Shown here in pieces: positions 63,699 to 64,000 of a DNA stretch of 64,000 nucleotides; positions within the stretch are counted from its first letter, which is position 1, and each line of letters opens with the position of its first letter. A model generated the notes under the pieces. The model saw only the letters and a list, made by a program, of their open reading frames with translations, searched no databases and was not told the origin of the DNA. The DNA comes from Mycolicibacterium austroafricanum (lineage in GTDB: Bacteria > Actinomycetota > Actinomycetes > Mycobacteriales > Mycobacteriaceae): assembly GCF_000612725.1 (NCBI RefSeq), contig NZ_HG964453.1, positions 83,010 through 147,009 on the forward strand, written 5' to 3'. Both the position numbers and the translations under genes were made by a program.

Positions 63699-64000
63699 GA
63701 CACGCGCCCGTCGACGAAGATGTCGAGGATCGGGTCGTCACCGCCGCCGTAACCGGACAGGTCGGTGACACCGGAGTCGGCCAGCACCGCGGCGTCGATG
63801 TAGCACTGCCCGTTCACCTCCGCCGGCGGCCGTGACAGGATCTGCACCGCGGCGTCGCCCATGATCTCGGGGCTGCGGGAGGACTTCACCAGATCGCCAC
63901 CGTCTGCGAGGTTGCTCACCGCCGATGTCGCGATGTAGGTCTCCGGCCACAGGCAGCTGAATCCGATTCCCGCGTCTGCATATTCGCTGGCCCAGCCCAG
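63695..64000 (-). CDS. short-chain dehydrogenase, C-terminal part (runs off the window)
   Basis: The frame stays open to the right edge and is in phase at 64000, so only the last 101 residues are seen. These read LGWASEYADAGIGFSCLWPE, then TYIATSAVSNL, and later SRSPEIMGDAAVQILSRPP and GDDPILDIFVDGRVS. This matches the C-terminal half of HSDL2-like SDRs, where WPxTxIAT follows the sixth strand. The catalytic Ser-Tyr-Lys lie outside the window. Its stop overlaps the FadD start. Confidence 0.82.
   Translation of the reverse strand: MGWASEYADAGIGFSCLWPETYIATSAVSNLADGGDLVKSSRSPEIMGDAAVQILSRPPAEVNGQCYIDAAVLADSGVTDLSGYGGGDDPILDIFVDGRVS

Overview
The window looks like chromosome from a rapidly growing, catabolically versatile Mycobacterium (Mycolicibacterium-like). 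This rests on high GC, GTG/TTG starts, apparent leaderless promoters, and a gene order recalled from the M. tuberculosis Rv1315-Rv1343c stretch: rRNA operon, ogt, alkA, adenylate cyclase, nucS, fadA4, thioredoxin-like protein, glgB-glgE, glgP, dinG, pncB, clpS, mec-cysO-cysM, rhomboid, murI, Rv1339-like phosphodiesterase, rph, rdgB, DUF3817 protein, lprD. No database search was possible, so names rest on motifs and family memory.

Layout. 1-180: 5S rRNA and a strong hairpin terminator ending the rRNA operon. 200-2190: alkylation-repair pair ogt/alkA. 2275-14927: accessory catabolic block absent from the M. tuberculosis order as I recall it. It has a TetR-controlled Rieske oxygenase/P450 operon behind two identical-architecture operators, then a LysR/CoA-transferase/acyl-CoA dehydrogenase pair divergent from a thiolase-like/DUF35 pair. 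14924-43211: conserved core with cAMP synthesis, mismatch endonuclease NucS, propionate/thiolase genes, the GlgE alpha-glucan pathway, NAD salvage, ClpS, the CysO-Mec-CysM cysteine route, murI, an atypical cAMP phosphodiesterase, and rph-rdgB. An IS110-family element interrupts the core between the phosphodiesterase gene and rph.

43253-48419: DUF3817 protein, lprD, an HTH/LAGLIDADG protein, tRNA-Leu(UAG), a hypothetical gene, a small membrane protein with a SigF-like promoter, an alpha/beta hydrolase, a whiB6-like regulator and a TetR regulator. 48425-64000: second catabolic region with AraC/amidohydrolase, sulfatase, SRPBCC protein, TetR, an SDR, a fused double acyl-CoA dehydrogenase, a second thiolase-like/DUF35 pair, an NTF2-fold protein, an MHS transporter, a second adenylate cyclase, an acyl-CoA synthetase and a truncated SDR.

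The two catabolic regions are built alike. Each has a beta-like plus alpha-like acyl-CoA dehydrogenase (separate genes in one, fused in the other) and a thiolase-fold protein lacking a recognisable nucleophilic cysteine next to a DUF35 protein without a zinc ribbon. That resembles side-chain shortening of steroid or isoprenoid CoA esters by dehydrogenation and retro-aldol cleavage; the substrates are not identifiable from sequence. Several genes appear leaderless (TAnnnT, 6-8 nt, then the start codon), including a divergent AraC/amidohydrolase pair whose -10 boxes overlap.
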